A stretch of 64,000 bases of DNA. Source: Streptomyces sp. SDr-06. GTDB taxonomy: Bacteria; Actinomycetota; Actinomycetes; Streptomycetales; Streptomycetaceae. The notes under the pieces were generated by a model. That model ran no database searches. It was not told where the DNA came from and was given only the letters and a program-made list of their open reading frames with translations. The DNA lies in the NCBI RefSeq assembly GCF_003324565.1, contig NZ_QOLA01000012.1, positions 124,001 through 188,000 on the forward strand, given 5' to 3'. A program made the translations under genes and the position numbers. This document shows, in pieces, positions 34,245 to 43,325 of this stretch; the stretch's first letter is position 1, and every line of letters begins with the position of its first letter.

Positions 34245-34697
34245 ATGTCCCTCCCCCTGACCCGTCGGATCGCCCGCGCCGCGCTGCTCATCGCGGCAGG
34301 TGCAGCGCCCGTGGTCGGTGCGGCCGGCTCCGCAAGCGCCGTGGAACTCCCCCAGGCCGCGCCGAACCTCGGCGGCCTCACCCAGATGGACCCCAGCTCG
34401 GTCAGCAACGCCGTCGACGGGGTGACCCAGAAGGCCACCGGCCTGGCGGGCGACACCGGGGCGGCCACCGTCAAGAAGGCCGTACCGGCGGCGGGCAAGA
34501 CGGTCGGACAGGCGGGCAAGGTGGCCACCCCGGCCGCGCAGAAGACGGCCGGTGACGCGGCGGGCAGCGCGGGCGACATCCTCGGTTCGACCGCCCAGAC
34601 CGCCACCAAGGGCGGCCTCCCGACCGGCGGCCTGCCCACCCAGGGTCTGCCGAGCACCGACCAGCTCCCGCTGAAGGGCCTGCCGATCGGTGGCTGA
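34245..34697 (+). CDS. secreted low-complexity protein, 150 aa
   Basis: A 150-residue exported protein. The signal peptide (RRIARAALLIAAGAAPVVG, cleavage probably after ASA at about 31) leads to an Ala/Gly/Thr/Lys-rich mature part. The C-terminus repeats GGLPTGGLPTQGLP-like units. There is no LPXTG or membrane anchor. AAGGAG lies 5 nt before ATG 34245, and a near-consensus promoter lies upstream, so strong expression is possible. No family is recognised; a structural cell-surface role is a guess. Confidence 0.78.
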   Translation: MSLPLTRRIARAALLIAAGAAPVVGAAGSASAVELPQAAPNLGGLTQMDPSSVSNAVDGVTQKATGLAGDTGAATVKKAVPAAGKTVGQAGKVATPAAQKTAGDAAGSAGDILGSTAQTATKGGLPTGGLPTQGLPSTDQLPLKGLPIGG

Positions 34698-34716
34698 CCG
34701 AGGGCGCAGGTGATGC

Positions 34717-34754
34717 GAAGGGGCCCGGGGAGTACCGCTTCCCCGGGCCCCTTC
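34717..34754. terminator. bidirectional hairpin terminator
   Basis: Perfect 15-bp stem, arms 34717-34731 and 34740-34754, between the secreted-protein gene and the convergent dapC. Confidence 0.85.
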
Positions 34755-34787
34755 CGTGTGCGCGGACGCCTGCCGAACCCGCGCGGG

Positions 34788-35885
34788 CTACTGCCCGAGC
34801 CGCTTGACGGCCGCCTCGACGCGCTCGTCGGTCGCCGTGAACGCGACCCGCACGAACCGCTCGCCCGCCTCGCCGTAGAAGTCCCCGGGCGCCACCAGGA
34901 TGCCCAGCTCGGCCAGGCTCGCCACCGTCTCCCAGCAGCCCTCGTCGCGGGTCGCCCACAGGTAGAGGCTGGCCTCGCTGTGCTCGATGCGGAAGCCGCG
35001 CTTCTCCAGGGCCTCACGCAGCGCGGACCGCCGCGCCGCGTACCGGGCCCGCTGCTCCTGGACGTGCGCGTCGTCGCCCAGGGCCGCCACCACGGCCGCC
35101 TGGACCGGCGCGGCCGTCATCATGCCGCCGTGCTTGCGGATCTGGAGCAGCTCGCCGAGCACGTCCGCGTCACCGGCGATGAACGCGGCCCGGTAACCGG
35201 CCAGGTTCGACCGCTTGGACAGCGAGTGGACGGCGACGAGGCCCTCGAAGCTGCCGCCGCACACGTCCGGGTGCAGCACCGAGACCGGCTCGGCCTCCCA
35301 GCCCAGCTCCAGGTAGCACTCGTCGGAGAAGACCAGCACGCCGTGCTCGCGGGCCCACGCCACGATCCGTACGAGCTCGTCCTTGGCGAGGACCCGGCCG
35401 GTCGGGTTGGACGGCGAGTTGAGCCAGAGCAGCTTCAGGTCCGTGGGGTCGAGCTCGGTCGGGTCGTCGTAGACCACCGGCCGGGCGCCGCACAGCCGCG
35501 CGCCGACCTCGTAGGTCGGGTAGGCCAGCCGCGGGTAGGCCACCTGGTCCCCGGCGCCCAGGCCGAGCTGCGTCGGCAGCCAGGCCACCAGCTCCTTGGA
35601 GCCCATCACGGGCAGGATGTTCGTGTGCTCGACCGAGCGCGCCCCGAGCCGCTTCTCCAGCCACCCCTTGATCGCGTCCCGCAGCGCGGGCGTGCCCCAC
35701 ACCGTGGGATAGCCCGGCGAGTCGGCCGCCCCCTTCAGGGCCTCCTGGACGAGCCCGGGGACCGGGTCGACGGGCGTACCGACGGAGAGGTCCACGATGC
35801 CGTCCGGGTGGGCCGCGGCCGTCGCCTTGTACGGCTCCAGCTTGTCCCAGGGGAAGACGGGAAGGCGCGAAGAGACTGCGCTCAC
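34788..35885 (-). CDS. dapC: succinyldiaminopimelate transaminase
   Basis: A 365-residue PLP enzyme of aminotransferase class I/II that makes N-succinyl-LL-diaminopimelate from the keto acid and glutamate. The PLP lysine is Lys224 in SLSKRSNLAGYR. Other family marks are the N-terminal FPWDKLEPYK and DLSVGTPVDPVP, LNSPSNPTGR and FSDECYLELGW. GTG 35885. It lies downstream of ferredoxin fdxA on the same strand behind a terminator, an arrangement (fdxA-dapC) shared with mycobacteria. Confidence 0.92.
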   Translation of the reverse strand: MSAVSSRLPVFPWDKLEPYKATAAAHPDGIVDLSVGTPVDPVPGLVQEALKGAADSPGYPTVWGTPALRDAIKGWLEKRLGARSVEHTNILPVMGSKELVAWLPTQLGLGAGDQVAYPRLAYPTYEVGARLCGARPVVYDDPTELDPTDLKLLWLNSPSNPTGRVLAKDELVRIVAWAREHGVLVFSDECYLELGWEAEPVSVLHPDVCGGSFEGLVAVHSLSKRSNLAGYRAAFIAGDADVLGELLQIRKHGGMMTAAPVQAAVVAALGDDAHVQEQRARYAARRSALREALEKRGFRIEHSEASLYLWATRDEGCWETVASLAELGILVAPGDFYGEAGERFVRVAFTATDERVEAAVKRLGQ

Positions 35886-35948
35886 GAAGGGGGCTCACTT
35901 TCTCGTACGTACGGTGCTGCGGGACCGCCGGGCCGGGAAACACCGCGG

Positions 35949-35976
35949 CCCCGTACGGCAGCTGAGCCGTACGGGG
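35949..35976 (-). terminator. hairpin terminator after fdxA
   Basis: Perfect 11-bp stem CCCCGTACGGC/GCCGTACGGGG with a 6-nt loop, 15 nt downstream of the fdxA stop and 63 nt before dapC. Confidence 0.7.
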
Positions 35977-35991
35977 ACCGGGGAAGCGCGA

Positions 35992-36312
35992 TCAGCCGTT
36001 CTGCGGCGGCAGCGCTGCGATGAAGGGGTGGTCCCGCTCGATCAGACCGAGCTTGGACGCGCCACCGGGCGAACCGAGCTCGTCGAAGAACTCGACGTTC
36101 GCCTTGTAGTAGTCCTTCCACTCGTCCGGGGTGTCGTCCTCGTAGAAGATCGCCTCGACCGGGCACACCGGCTCGCAGGCGCCACAGTCGACGCATTCAT
36201 CCGGGTGGATGTACAAGGACCGGGAGCCCTCGTAGATGCAGTCGACCGGGCACTCTTCGATACACGCCTTGTCCTTGACGTCGACACAAGGCTGCGCGAT
36301 GACGTAGGTCAC
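35992..36312 (-). CDS. fdxA: seven-iron ferredoxin
   Basis: A 106-residue low-potential electron carrier with one [3Fe-4S] and one [4Fe-4S] cluster. Cysteine spacing follows Azotobacter FdI: Cys9, Cys17 and Cys50 for the three-iron cluster; Cys21, Cys40, Cys43 and Cys46 for the four-iron cluster; Cys25 is extra. The segment CIEECPVDCIYEG is typical. GTG 36312 has GGAGGAA in front. Its redox partners are not encoded here. Confidence 0.94.
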   Translation of the reverse strand: MTYVIAQPCVDVKDKACIEECPVDCIYEGSRSLYIHPDECVDCGACEPVCPVEAIFYEDDTPDEWKDYYKANVEFFDELGSPGGASKLGLIERDHPFIAALPPQNG

Positions 36313-36453
36313 GCTGTCGTTCCTCCTCGATAGGGCGCGGCGGGCCGATCTGCGGCTCCGTCCACGTGGCGCGCGGGAGCGCGGCGTCGTCGATGCCCGC
36401 ACCTAGTATCTCCGGTTCGGGGCACGATCCGAACAGGAGGGGCGGAGAGACCT

Positions 36454-37449
36454 GTGGAATTCACCACCGGCGGACGGCTTGAGGTCCGAATTACGGCTGC
36501 GGATACGGGCAAACGCGTATCAGTCCGGCGCCTGAGCTCCAGTGGAACCCCAGGCTCCCTGTTCTCGGACACGGTCGGCGTCCTCACATCCTGGGACGAC
36601 GGTGTGTTGTCGATCACACGAAAGAGCGGTGAGACGGTCCGCATCGACGAGTCCACGCTGGTGGCCGGCAAGGTCGTCCCGGCCGCCCCGGCCCGGCGCC
36701 GCGGCCCGGCCGCCTCCTTCGAGGAACTCGCGCCCGTCCTCGCGCGCGCCTGGCAGCCGGTGGAGAGCGAGCGGCTCGGCGGATGGACGCTGCGCGCGGC
36801 GAACGGCTTCACCCGCCGGGCGAACTCGGTCCTGCCGCTGGGCGACCCGGGACTCCCCCTGCCGGACGCCCTCGGCCGGGTGCGCGCCTGGTACGCGGCC
36901 CGCGGCCTGCCCGCCTACATCCAGACCGCGACGGGCGCGGCGGGCACCCAGGAACGGCTCTGCGCCGATCTCGACCGGGCGGGCTGGGAGCGCGAGGTGA
37001 GCGCCGAGGTGCGGGTCGCGGGGCTCGCGCCGATCGCCGACCTCGACGCCGACGTGTCCCGGGTCCGCCTGGACCGCGCGGTCGACACGGCGTGGCTGAG
37101 CCGCTACCAGCGCTCGGTGACCCCGGGCGAGCACGTGCTGAGGGTCCTGGGCAGCGGCCCCTCGGTGTGGTTCGCCTCGGTGCCCGGCGACGGGCCGGTG
37201 CCCGCCGCGATCGGCCGCTGCGTGGTCGACGGCCGCTGGGCGGGCTTCATGGCGGTCGAGGTGGACCCGGCCCGGCGCCGCCAGGGCCTCGCGACGGCCG
37301 TGATGACCGCGCTGGCCCGCCGCGCCCTGGACGAGGGCGCCTCGGCGGCCTGGCTCCAGGTGGAGGCGGACAACGAGGGAGCCCGCGCGCTCTACGAGGG
37401 CCAGGGCTTCACGACGCACCACAGCTACCACCACTTCCGATCCCACTGA
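36454..37449 (+). CDS. GNAT family N-acetyltransferase
   Basis: A 331-residue protein. An N-terminal beta-rich domain of about 80 residues (LEVRITAADTGKRVSVRR, DDGVLSITRKSGET) precedes a C-terminal GNAT fold. The acetyl-CoA loop reads RRRQGLATAVM, preceded by VEVDPA, and the C-terminal ALYEGQGFTTH is also typical. The substrate is unknown. The start is GTG 36454 with GGAGAG eight bases before. It is followed 17 nt later by the SirB1-like gene, likely in one operon. Confidence 0.88.
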   Translation: MEFTTGGRLEVRITAADTGKRVSVRRLSSSGTPGSLFSDTVGVLTSWDDGVLSITRKSGETVRIDESTLVAGKVVPAAPARRRGPAASFEELAPVLARAWQPVESERLGGWTLRAANGFTRRANSVLPLGDPGLPLPDALGRVRAWYAARGLPAYIQTATGAAGTQERLCADLDRAGWEREVSAEVRVAGLAPIADLDADVSRVRLDRAVDTAWLSRYQRSVTPGEHVLRVLGSGPSVWFASVPGDGPVPAAIGRCVVDGRWAGFMAVEVDPARRRQGLATAVMTALARRALDEGASAAWLQVEADNEGARALYEGQGFTTHHSYHHFRSH

Positions 37450-37466
37450 CCGGGTACGAGGCTGAC

Positions 37467-38297
37467 ATGGATCCGGACGTCACCGACTGGCGGCAGGAGT
37501 TCGCCGAGGAGGCCCGCTCGGAGCGCCCCGACGTGGTGACGCTCTGCCTGCTGCTGGGCGCGGTGGCCGACCCCGCGCTCGGGCGGCGGGGCATCGACGC
37601 CGCCCACATCGAGCTGGACCGCCTGGCCGGGCTGCTCCCCTTCGGCCTCACCGGATCGCGCTCCTGGGCCCTGGCGACGGCCGAACTGCTCGGCGCCGCC
37701 TGCGGGTTCCGGGGCAGCCCGGCCGACTACCAGCGCCTGGAGTCGTCCCTGCTGCCCGAGGTGCTGCGGCGCCGGCGGGGCCTGCCCATCCTGCTGTCGG
37801 TCGTCTGGATCGAGGTGGCGCGCCGGGCCGGGGCGCCGGTGTACGGAGTGGCCCTGCCCGGCCACTTCGTGGTGGGCTTCGGCCCCCGCCGCGACCGGGT
37901 GCTCGCCGACCCCTTCGACGGAGGCCGGCTGCTGACCGGCGCCGACGCGGAGCTCCTGGTGGCCGGGGCGACCGGCGCGCCGCTGGAGGAGTCGATGCTG
38001 AGCCCGGCCGCCCCGCTCGACATCGTGGTACGCGTCCTGAACAACATCCGCGCCTGGGCCGCGGCCCGCCCCGAGCGCAGCGACGTCGCCCTGTGGGCCG
38101 TGGAGCTGTCCCTGCTGCTCCCCTCGCACCCGGCCCGGCTGCGCTTCGAGCGGGCCCAACTCCTGGTCCAGCGCGGCGATTTCCTGGTCGGCGCCGCCGA
38201 ACTCGACCGGTACGCGGACGTGGTGGAGGCGGTGGACCCGGCCACCGCGGAATCGATCCGGCGCAGGGCGCGGGCGGCCCGGGCGATGCTGAACTGA
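37467..38297 (+). CDS. SirB1/transglutaminase-like family protein
   Basis: A 276-residue soluble protein similar to the SirB1/YchA group (transglutaminase-like core 2 plus tetratricopeptide-like helices). Motifs: RRGIDAAHIELDRLA, LPILLSVVWIEVARRAG, VYGVALPGHFVVG and the helical ending RFERAQLLVQRGDFLVGA. The catalytic Cys of true transglutaminases is replaced (LSVVWIEV), as is usual in this group, so it is probably not an enzyme. Start ATG 37467. Confidence 0.82.
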   Translation: MDPDVTDWRQEFAEEARSERPDVVTLCLLLGAVADPALGRRGIDAAHIELDRLAGLLPFGLTGSRSWALATAELLGAACGFRGSPADYQRLESSLLPEVLRRRRGLPILLSVVWIEVARRAGAPVYGVALPGHFVVGFGPRRDRVLADPFDGGRLLTGADAELLVAGATGAPLEESMLSPAAPLDIVVRVLNNIRAWAAARPERSDVALWAVELSLLLPSHPARLRFERAQLLVQRGDFLVGAAELDRYADVVEAVDPATAESIRRRARAARAMLN

Positions 38298-38330
38298 GCC
38301 GGCGCCCCGGCCCGCCTAAGGTTGCCGTCC

Positions 38331-38981
38331 ATGAGCGAGAGCCACCGGCCGCCGGCCGTCCACCCCGTCCCGTACCACGCCCAATGGGCCTCCCCCGAGC
38401 TGGTGGAGGCGATCGTCGGCGGCTCCGTGGACGCGGCCGAGGACCCGCTGTGGCGCACATACGGGGCCGAGACCCCCGAGGAGTACGCCTGGTGGTCGTG
38501 GCGGCTGTGCGGGGTGGCCTGCCTGCGGATGGCACTGGAGTACTGGCAGGGCTCGGCCCCCACGCCGATGGAGCTCGCCGCGGAGTGCGAGGCGGCCGGG
38601 GCGTACGTCCGCCGCGGTGACGGGCTGGACGGCCTGATCTACGCCCCGTTCGCCGCGTACGCCCACGAGCGCTGGGGCCTGCGGGCCGCGGCCAGACCGC
38701 ACCTCCCCGTCGCCGAACTGCCCCGGCTGATCGCGTCCGGGCACCTGTTGATGCTGTCCGTCCACCCCTCGATCCGCGAACTCGCCCCCGCTCCGGAGCG
38801 CCGGGGCGGTCATCTGGTCCTGGCGGTGGGGGCGACCGAGGAGGCGCTGGTCTTCCACAACCCGTCCGGCTTCCAGGACCGCTCCCAGGAGTTCGCGCAC
38901 ATCGGCTGGGCGGACCTGGAGCGGTTCTACGCGGGGCGGGGCGTCGCCCTGGGCCCGGGAACCGGCCGTCCCGGTCACTGA
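38331..38981 (+). CDS. C39-like cysteine peptidase family protein
   Basis: A 216-residue protein of the peptidase C39-like (papain-like) fold. A nucleophile region WRLCGVACLRMALEYW, a His in RRGGHLVLAVG and Asn in VFHNPSG form the expected Cys-His-Asn order. There is no signal peptide, so it acts inside the cell or in an unusual way. The ATG at 38331 lacks a strong ribosome binding site. It follows the SirB1-like gene by 33 nt and may belong to the same transcript. Confidence 0.8.
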   Translation: MSESHRPPAVHPVPYHAQWASPELVEAIVGGSVDAAEDPLWRTYGAETPEEYAWWSWRLCGVACLRMALEYWQGSAPTPMELAAECEAAGAYVRRGDGLDGLIYAPFAAYAHERWGLRAAARPHLPVAELPRLIASGHLLMLSVHPSIRELAPAPERRGGHLVLAVGATEEALVFHNPSGFQDRSQEFAHIGWADLERFYAGRGVALGPGTGRPGH

Positions 38982-39060
38982 AGCGGTCACATCCGGCCAA
39001 TCCCCGCCCCGGCCCGGAAAACCCTGCCGGAACGGCGAGCAGCGGTCACAATCTGTTGAC

Positions 39061-39101
39061 GCGCCCTCAACAGGCCGTACGAGAGAGCCTGTTGAGGGCG
39101 C
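39061..39101. terminator. 15-bp hairpin, terminator or regulatory
   Basis: Perfect arms GCGCCCTCAACAGGC (39061-39075) and GCCTGTTGAGGGCGC (39087-39101), 11-nt loop. It can end the C39 gene transcript, but a TTGAC lies directly before it (39056), so it might also be an operator or 5' stem of the next gene. Confidence 0.55.
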
Positions 39102-39134
39102 CACCATGTCGGCCCGCCCTCGTCAGGAGTCGCC

Positions 39135-39626
39135 TTGTCCCGCCTGAGACCGATTGCCGCCCGTCTCGCCCCCGCCCTGCTCCTCCCCCTCCTCGCCACC
39201 CTCGGCCTGGCCGCCCCGGCCGGCGCCGACCCCGCGCAGGCCGACCTCTCCGTGACCCTGGACGCCTCCCCCAAGGGGCTCGGTGTCAACGCGGCCACGT
39301 TCACCGCGAGCGTCACCAACGCCGGTCCGGCGGCCGTCGGCGCCGCGCGGGTGTGGTTCAGCTATCCCGCCGGCTTCACCGCGCCCACCGCGTCCGGCTG
39401 CACCCTCGACCGGACGAACCGGACCGCGGTCTGCGCGCTGGGCGCGATCCCGTCCGGCGCCACCGTCACGAAGCGCCTGACGCTGCACGCCGGGCTCCTG
39501 ACGATGAGCGGCAACCTCCCGGTCACGGCCGCCCTGGTCGACCTGACCCCCAGCGACCCGGACCCGGGCAACAACTCCGCGGTCCACGTCTGCTCGGCCC
39601 TGACCCTGCTCCTGGTGAGCTGCTGA
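39135..39626 (+). CDS. secreted DUF11-like beta-sandwich protein
   Basis: A 163-residue exported protein. The signal peptide (RLAPALLLPLLATLGLAAPAGA) probably ends after AGADP. The mature part is one DUF11/CARDB-type beta-sandwich: ADLSVTLDASPKGLGVNAAT, FTASVTNAGPAAVG, and the C-terminal DPDPGNNSA. Two Cys pairs may form disulfides. TTG 39135 has AGGAG five bases before. Possibly surface-exposed; no anchor is seen. Confidence 0.8.
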   Translation: MSRLRPIAARLAPALLLPLLATLGLAAPAGADPAQADLSVTLDASPKGLGVNAATFTASVTNAGPAAVGAARVWFSYPAGFTAPTASGCTLDRTNRTAVCALGAIPSGATVTKRLTLHAGLLTMSGNLPVTAALVDLTPSDPDPGNNSAVHVCSALTLLLVSC

Positions 39627-39690
39627 GCACCCGCCCCCGCGGTACGGCGCGGGTCCCCCCGGCCCGGTCGTGGATCGCGGGGCTGCGCGA

Positions 39691-40329
39691 CTACAGCCAG
39701 CCCTTCTCGCGGGCGATGCGGACCGCCTCGGCCCGGTTGCGGGCGGCCAGCTTCTGGATCGCCATGGAGAGGTAGTTGCGGACCGTGCCCTGGGAGAGGC
39801 AGAGGGCCGTCGCCAGTTCGGCGTTGGTCGCGCCGTCCTGCGCCGCCCGGAGCACATCGCGCTCGCGCTCGGTCAGCGGGTTCGCCCCCTCGGCGAGGGC
39901 GGCGGCGGCCAGCGTCGGGTCGATGACCCGCTCGCCCGCGAGCACCTTCCGCACCGCCGTGGCCAGTTGGGCCGCCGGGGCGTCCTTGACGAGGAACGCG
40001 TCGGCGCCCGACTCCATGGCGCTGCGCAGATATCCGGGCCGCCCGAAGGTCGTCAGGATCACGATCTTCACGTCCGGCAGCTCGCGGTGCAGCCGCGCCG
40101 CCGCCTCGATGCCGGTCATGCCCGGCATCTCGATGTCGAGCAGCGCCACGTCCACCGTGTGGGCCCGGGCCGCCGCGAGCACCTCGTCCCCCCGGGCCGC
40201 CTGCGCCACCACCTCCATGTCCGGCTCCAGGCCGAGCAGGGCGGCGAGGGCCTCGCGGACCATGGACTGGTCCTCGGCGAGGAGAATCCTCAGCCGCCGT
40301 TGTGGGGACTCCCCCGCAAGTTCACTCAT
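39691..40329 (-). CDS. NarL/LuxR family response regulator
   Basis: A 212-residue two-component response regulator. The receiver domain has acidic Glu19/Asp20, the phosphoryl acceptor Asp65 in LLDIEMPG and Lys in FLVKDAPA. The LuxR helix-turn-helix (LTERERDVLRAAQDGATNAE, then LCLSQGTVRNYLS) is C-terminal. It lies 63 nt after the sensor kinase gene and is the last gene of the ABC exporter/two-component operon. It is likely to bind the CATGAC palindrome upstream of that operon (inference). Confidence 0.93.
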   Translation of the reverse strand: MSELAGESPQRRLRILLAEDQSMVREALAALLGLEPDMEVVAQAARGDEVLAAARAHTVDVALLDIEMPGMTGIEAAARLHRELPDVKIVILTTFGRPGYLRSAMESGADAFLVKDAPAAQLATAVRKVLAGERVIDPTLAAAALAEGANPLTERERDVLRAAQDGATNAELATALCLSQGTVRNYLSMAIQKLAARNRAEAVRIAREKGWL

Positions 40330-40392
40330 GCGTCAAGAGTATGCAGCGCCACGCCCTGTCCTGAAACCGTCGCACGACGGCGTTCTCGCTGG

Positions 40393-41598
40393 TCAGGGGC
40401 CGAGGACGGCGTCGTCCCGGCCGGGCGCGCCCTCGGGTGGCAGCGGGATGCGGGCGGTCAGCGTGAAGCCCTTGCGCCCGGCGTCGGTCTCCAGGGCCCC
40501 GGACACCTTCGCCAGGCGCTCGGCGAGCCCGGTCAGGCCGTTGCCCGCGACCGGCGCCGGGGCGCCGGGGCGGGGCTTGCCGTCGTCCTGGACCCTGAGT
40601 TCGAGGAAGCGGCCGTCCAGGGTCTGGCGTTCGCCGACGGTGACCGTGCAGTGCCGGGCGCCGCTGTGCCGTACGACGTTGGTGGCGGCCTCGCGCAGGA
40701 CCCAGGCGAGCACCTCCTCCGCCGCGGCGGGCAGCCCCTCGGGCACGTCGGAGGGCACGTCCGCCTGGATGCCCGCGGCACTCAACGCGGTGCGGGCGCC
40801 CGCGAGTTCGGCGGGCAGCGTGGCCCTGCGGTAGCCGCTCACGGCGGCCCGCACGTCGACCAGGGCCTGTCGGCTCACCTGCTCGATGTCGGCCACCTGC
40901 TGCGCCGCCCGGTCGGGGTGGTCCGGCAGCATCCGCCCGGCCAGCTCGCTCTTCAGGGTGATGAGGGACAGGGAGTGGCCGAGCAGGTCGTGCAGATCGC
41001 GGGCCATCCTCAACCGCTCCTCGTTCGCGGCCAGTTGGGCCACGGTGGCGCGGGCCTCGCGCAGTTCCACCGACGTACGGATCAGATGGCGTACGCCCGT
41101 CATGGCGAAGCCGCCCAGGAGCGCGGGGATGACCAGGCCCGGCACGACGTCGCCGACGTGGGTGACGCGGACCCCGATCAGGGTCATGGTGGCGGTCGAG
41201 GCCAGGATCGCCCAACTGGCCAGCGCCATCGGCAGCGTCGCCCCGCACGAGACGGACACGTACACGAAGAGCACCAGCCACGGCGAGCCGAGGGCCAGCG
41301 AGAGCGAGACCGCGAGCGCCGCCTGGAAGCCCAGCAGGCCGTAGACCGTGGTGGTGGCCAGGGGGCGGGCGGTGTGCCGCAGGACCAGGGCCAGATAGAC
41401 GCTCACGAAGCCCACCAGGCCGAGCCAGCCGAACACCGTGGCCGCGGTGGCGTGGTGGCCGTCGAGCAGGTCGGCGACGGGGGCTCCCATGAAGGCCAGC
41501 CAGATACCGACCCACATCAGCTTCTGCAGCATCTGGCGGCGCGTCTCGGGACTCATCCCGATCCGCGCCGCCGGGTGCCCCTGGTTCACGGGACTCAC
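40393..41598 (-). CDS. sensor histidine kinase, HisKA_3 type
   Basis: A 401-residue membrane kinase of the DesK/NarX class. About six hydrophobic segments in the first 170 residues are followed by the HisKA_3 motif ARDLHDLLGHSLS with phospho-acceptor His203. The ATPase domain follows (WVLREAATNVVRHSGA, GNGLTGLAERL). GTG 41598 overlaps the stop of the permease gene (GTGA), so the kinase is coupled to the transporter, which suggests it senses the transporter's state or substrate. Confidence 0.9.
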   Translation of the reverse strand: MSPVNQGHPAARIGMSPETRRQMLQKLMWVGIWLAFMGAPVADLLDGHHATAATVFGWLGLVGFVSVYLALVLRHTARPLATTTVYGLLGFQAALAVSLSLALGSPWLVLFVYVSVSCGATLPMALASWAILASTATMTLIGVRVTHVGDVVPGLVIPALLGGFAMTGVRHLIRTSVELREARATVAQLAANEERLRMARDLHDLLGHSLSLITLKSELAGRMLPDHPDRAAQQVADIEQVSRQALVDVRAAVSGYRRATLPAELAGARTALSAAGIQADVPSDVPEGLPAAAEEVLAWVLREAATNVVRHSGARHCTVTVGERQTLDGRFLELRVQDDGKPRPGAPAPVAGNGLTGLAERLAKVSGALETDAGRKGFTLTARIPLPPEGAPGRDDAVLGP

Positions 41599-42335
41599 GC
41601 CTTCAGGGTGTCCTTCCGGTACAGCCATGCCGCGCCGCCCGCGAAGAGCAGGAAGTAGAGGACGAGGATGGCGAGGTCTTTGCCGTGCGGGGCGTCACCC
41701 AGCTCGATGGCCTGTCCCAGGGCAGCGTACGCGTGCGTGGGCAGCCATTCCGCGATGTTCTGCAGCCACTGCGGGAAGACGGTGCTGGGCATCCACAGGC
41801 CGCCCAGGATCGACATGCCGAAGTAGATGATCATCGTGATCGGGCGGACCGCGTCACCGCTGGCGATGTAGCCGATCGCGACGCCGAGGGCGGCGAAGCA
41901 GAGCGAACCCGCCCAGATGGCGACGGTCAGCGCCCCCCACTGCCAGGCCTCGAACCGCACGCCCTTGGTGACGGCCGCGACGAGGAACACCACCACGATG
42001 CACGGCAGGGTCACCACCGCCGCGCTGGCGATCTTCGCCAGGACGTAGCCGCGGCCCGGCAGGGTGGTCAGGCGCAGCTGGCGCACCCAGCCCTTCTCGC
42101 GCTCCTTGGCGATCTTCTCGCTGTTGCCCATGAGGACGGCGGTGATCGCGCCGAAGGACGCCATCGAGACCATGTACAGGGCGGGGAAGGTGAGGTCGGT
42201 GCCCTTGACCTTGTCGGTGCTGCTCTGCGAGGCCGCGAAGAGCAGATAGAGCGCCGAGGGGTAGATCACCGAGAAGAACATGAACTTCTTGTTCCGCAGG
42301 GTGCGGGTGATTTCGAGCTTGATCAAGGTGTTCAT
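41595..42335 (-). CDS. ABC-2 type transporter permease
   Basis: A 246-residue ABC-2 permease with six membrane segments. The N-terminus is MNTLIKLEITRTLRNKKFMF; a cytoplasmic loop KIAKEREKGWVRQLRLTTLP and the segment IIYFGMSILGGLWMPSTVFP are typical. It exports an unknown compound with the ATPase encoded upstream; genes overlap by 4 nt (ATGA) on that side and by 4 nt with the kinase gene. Confidence 0.92.
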   Translation of the reverse strand: MNTLIKLEITRTLRNKKFMFFSVIYPSALYLLFAASQSSTDKVKGTDLTFPALYMVSMASFGAITAVLMGNSEKIAKEREKGWVRQLRLTTLPGRGYVLAKIASAAVVTLPCIVVVFLVAAVTKGVRFEAWQWGALTVAIWAGSLCFAALGVAIGYIASGDAVRPITMIIYFGMSILGGLWMPSTVFPQWLQNIAEWLPTHAYAALGQAIELGDAPHGKDLAILVLYFLLFAGGAAWLYRKDTLKA

Positions 42336-43267
42336 GCTGCGTTGGCCTCCTCGGCCGAGGTGATGGCGACGAAGGCCTGCTCCAGGCCGAGGCCCGCGAC
42401 TTCGAGGTTGCGCGGGTAGAGGCCGAGCCCGTACACCGCGTGCATCGTGGCGTCGGCGTCGTGCGACTGGATGCGGACGGTGCGGCCCGAGATGTCGATG
42501 GTGGACAGGAACGGCAGCTCGCGCAGGGCGGCCTCGTCGATCGTTCCCTCCAGGTCGAAGCTGACCCGGCGGGCGCCCGCCTTGGCCTTGATCTCGGCCG
42601 CGGTGCCGTCGGCGAGGAGCTTGCCCTTGTGCAGGACGAGCACCCGGTCGGCGATCGCGTCCGCCTCCTCCAGGTAGTGCGTGGCGAACAGGACCGTGCG
42701 TCCCTGGGCCGCCTGCTCGCGCATGGTCGCCCAGAACGCCTGGCGGGCGGTGACGTCCATGCCGGTGGTCGGCTCGTCGAGGACGATCAGGTCGTTGGCC
42801 CCCGCGGTGGCGAGTGCGAAGCGGACGCGCTGCTCCTGGCCGCCGGAGAGCTTGTTGACCCTGCGGTCGGCGATCTGCGTGATGCCCGCGCGGTCCATGA
42901 CCTCGGCCACCGGGTACGGCTGGGGGTGCAGGGCGCAGCCGAGCTCGACGAGCTCGCGCACGGTGACGTCCTCCATCAGGCCGCCGCTCTGGAGCATCGC
43001 GCCGACCTTGCCCGCGTTGATGGCCTGCGAGGGCGTCATGCCGAAGAGGCTGACCGTGCCGGAGTCGGCGTTGCGCAGCCCGAGCAGCAGGTCGAGCGTG
43101 GAGGACTTGCCCGCGCCGTTGGGGCCGAGCAGGGCGACCGTCTCGCCGGGGTAGAGCCGCAGCGACAGGTCGGCCACGGCACGGACGTCGCCGTAGCTCT
43201 TGTTCACGTTCTCGAAGCTCACCACGGACTGTGCGGTCCGTTCGGCGGGAGGGGCTGTCTGCGTCAT
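42332..43267 (-). CDS. ABC transporter ATP-binding protein
   Basis: A 311-residue DrrA/CcmA-type ATPase. Walker A GPNGAGKS (48-55), Q-loop QSGGL, signature LSGGQEQRVRFALA, Walker B LIVLDEPTTGMD, and ATHYLEEAD at the switch. A C-terminal 80-residue domain is typical of drug or lipid exporters. First gene of the ATPase, permease, kinase, regulator operon; ATG 43267. The promoter region holds three CATGAC half-sites at 43326-43355. Confidence 0.93.
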   Translation of the reverse strand: MTQTAPPAERTAQSVVSFENVNKSYGDVRAVADLSLRLYPGETVALLGPNGAGKSSTLDLLLGLRNADSGTVSLFGMTPSQAINAGKVGAMLQSGGLMEDVTVRELVELGCALHPQPYPVAEVMDRAGITQIADRRVNKLSGGQEQRVRFALATAGANDLIVLDEPTTGMDVTARQAFWATMREQAAQGRTVLFATHYLEEADAIADRVLVLHKGKLLADGTAAEIKAKAGARRVSFDLEGTIDEAALRELPFLSTIDISGRTVRIQSHDADATMHAVYGLGLYPRNLEVAGLGLEQAFVAITSAEEANAA

Positions 43268-43325
43268 GGGTCAAGACTCGCCCAGGGCCCCGGCACCCCG
43301 GCAGTGGCGCGCGTCGTGACTCCCG

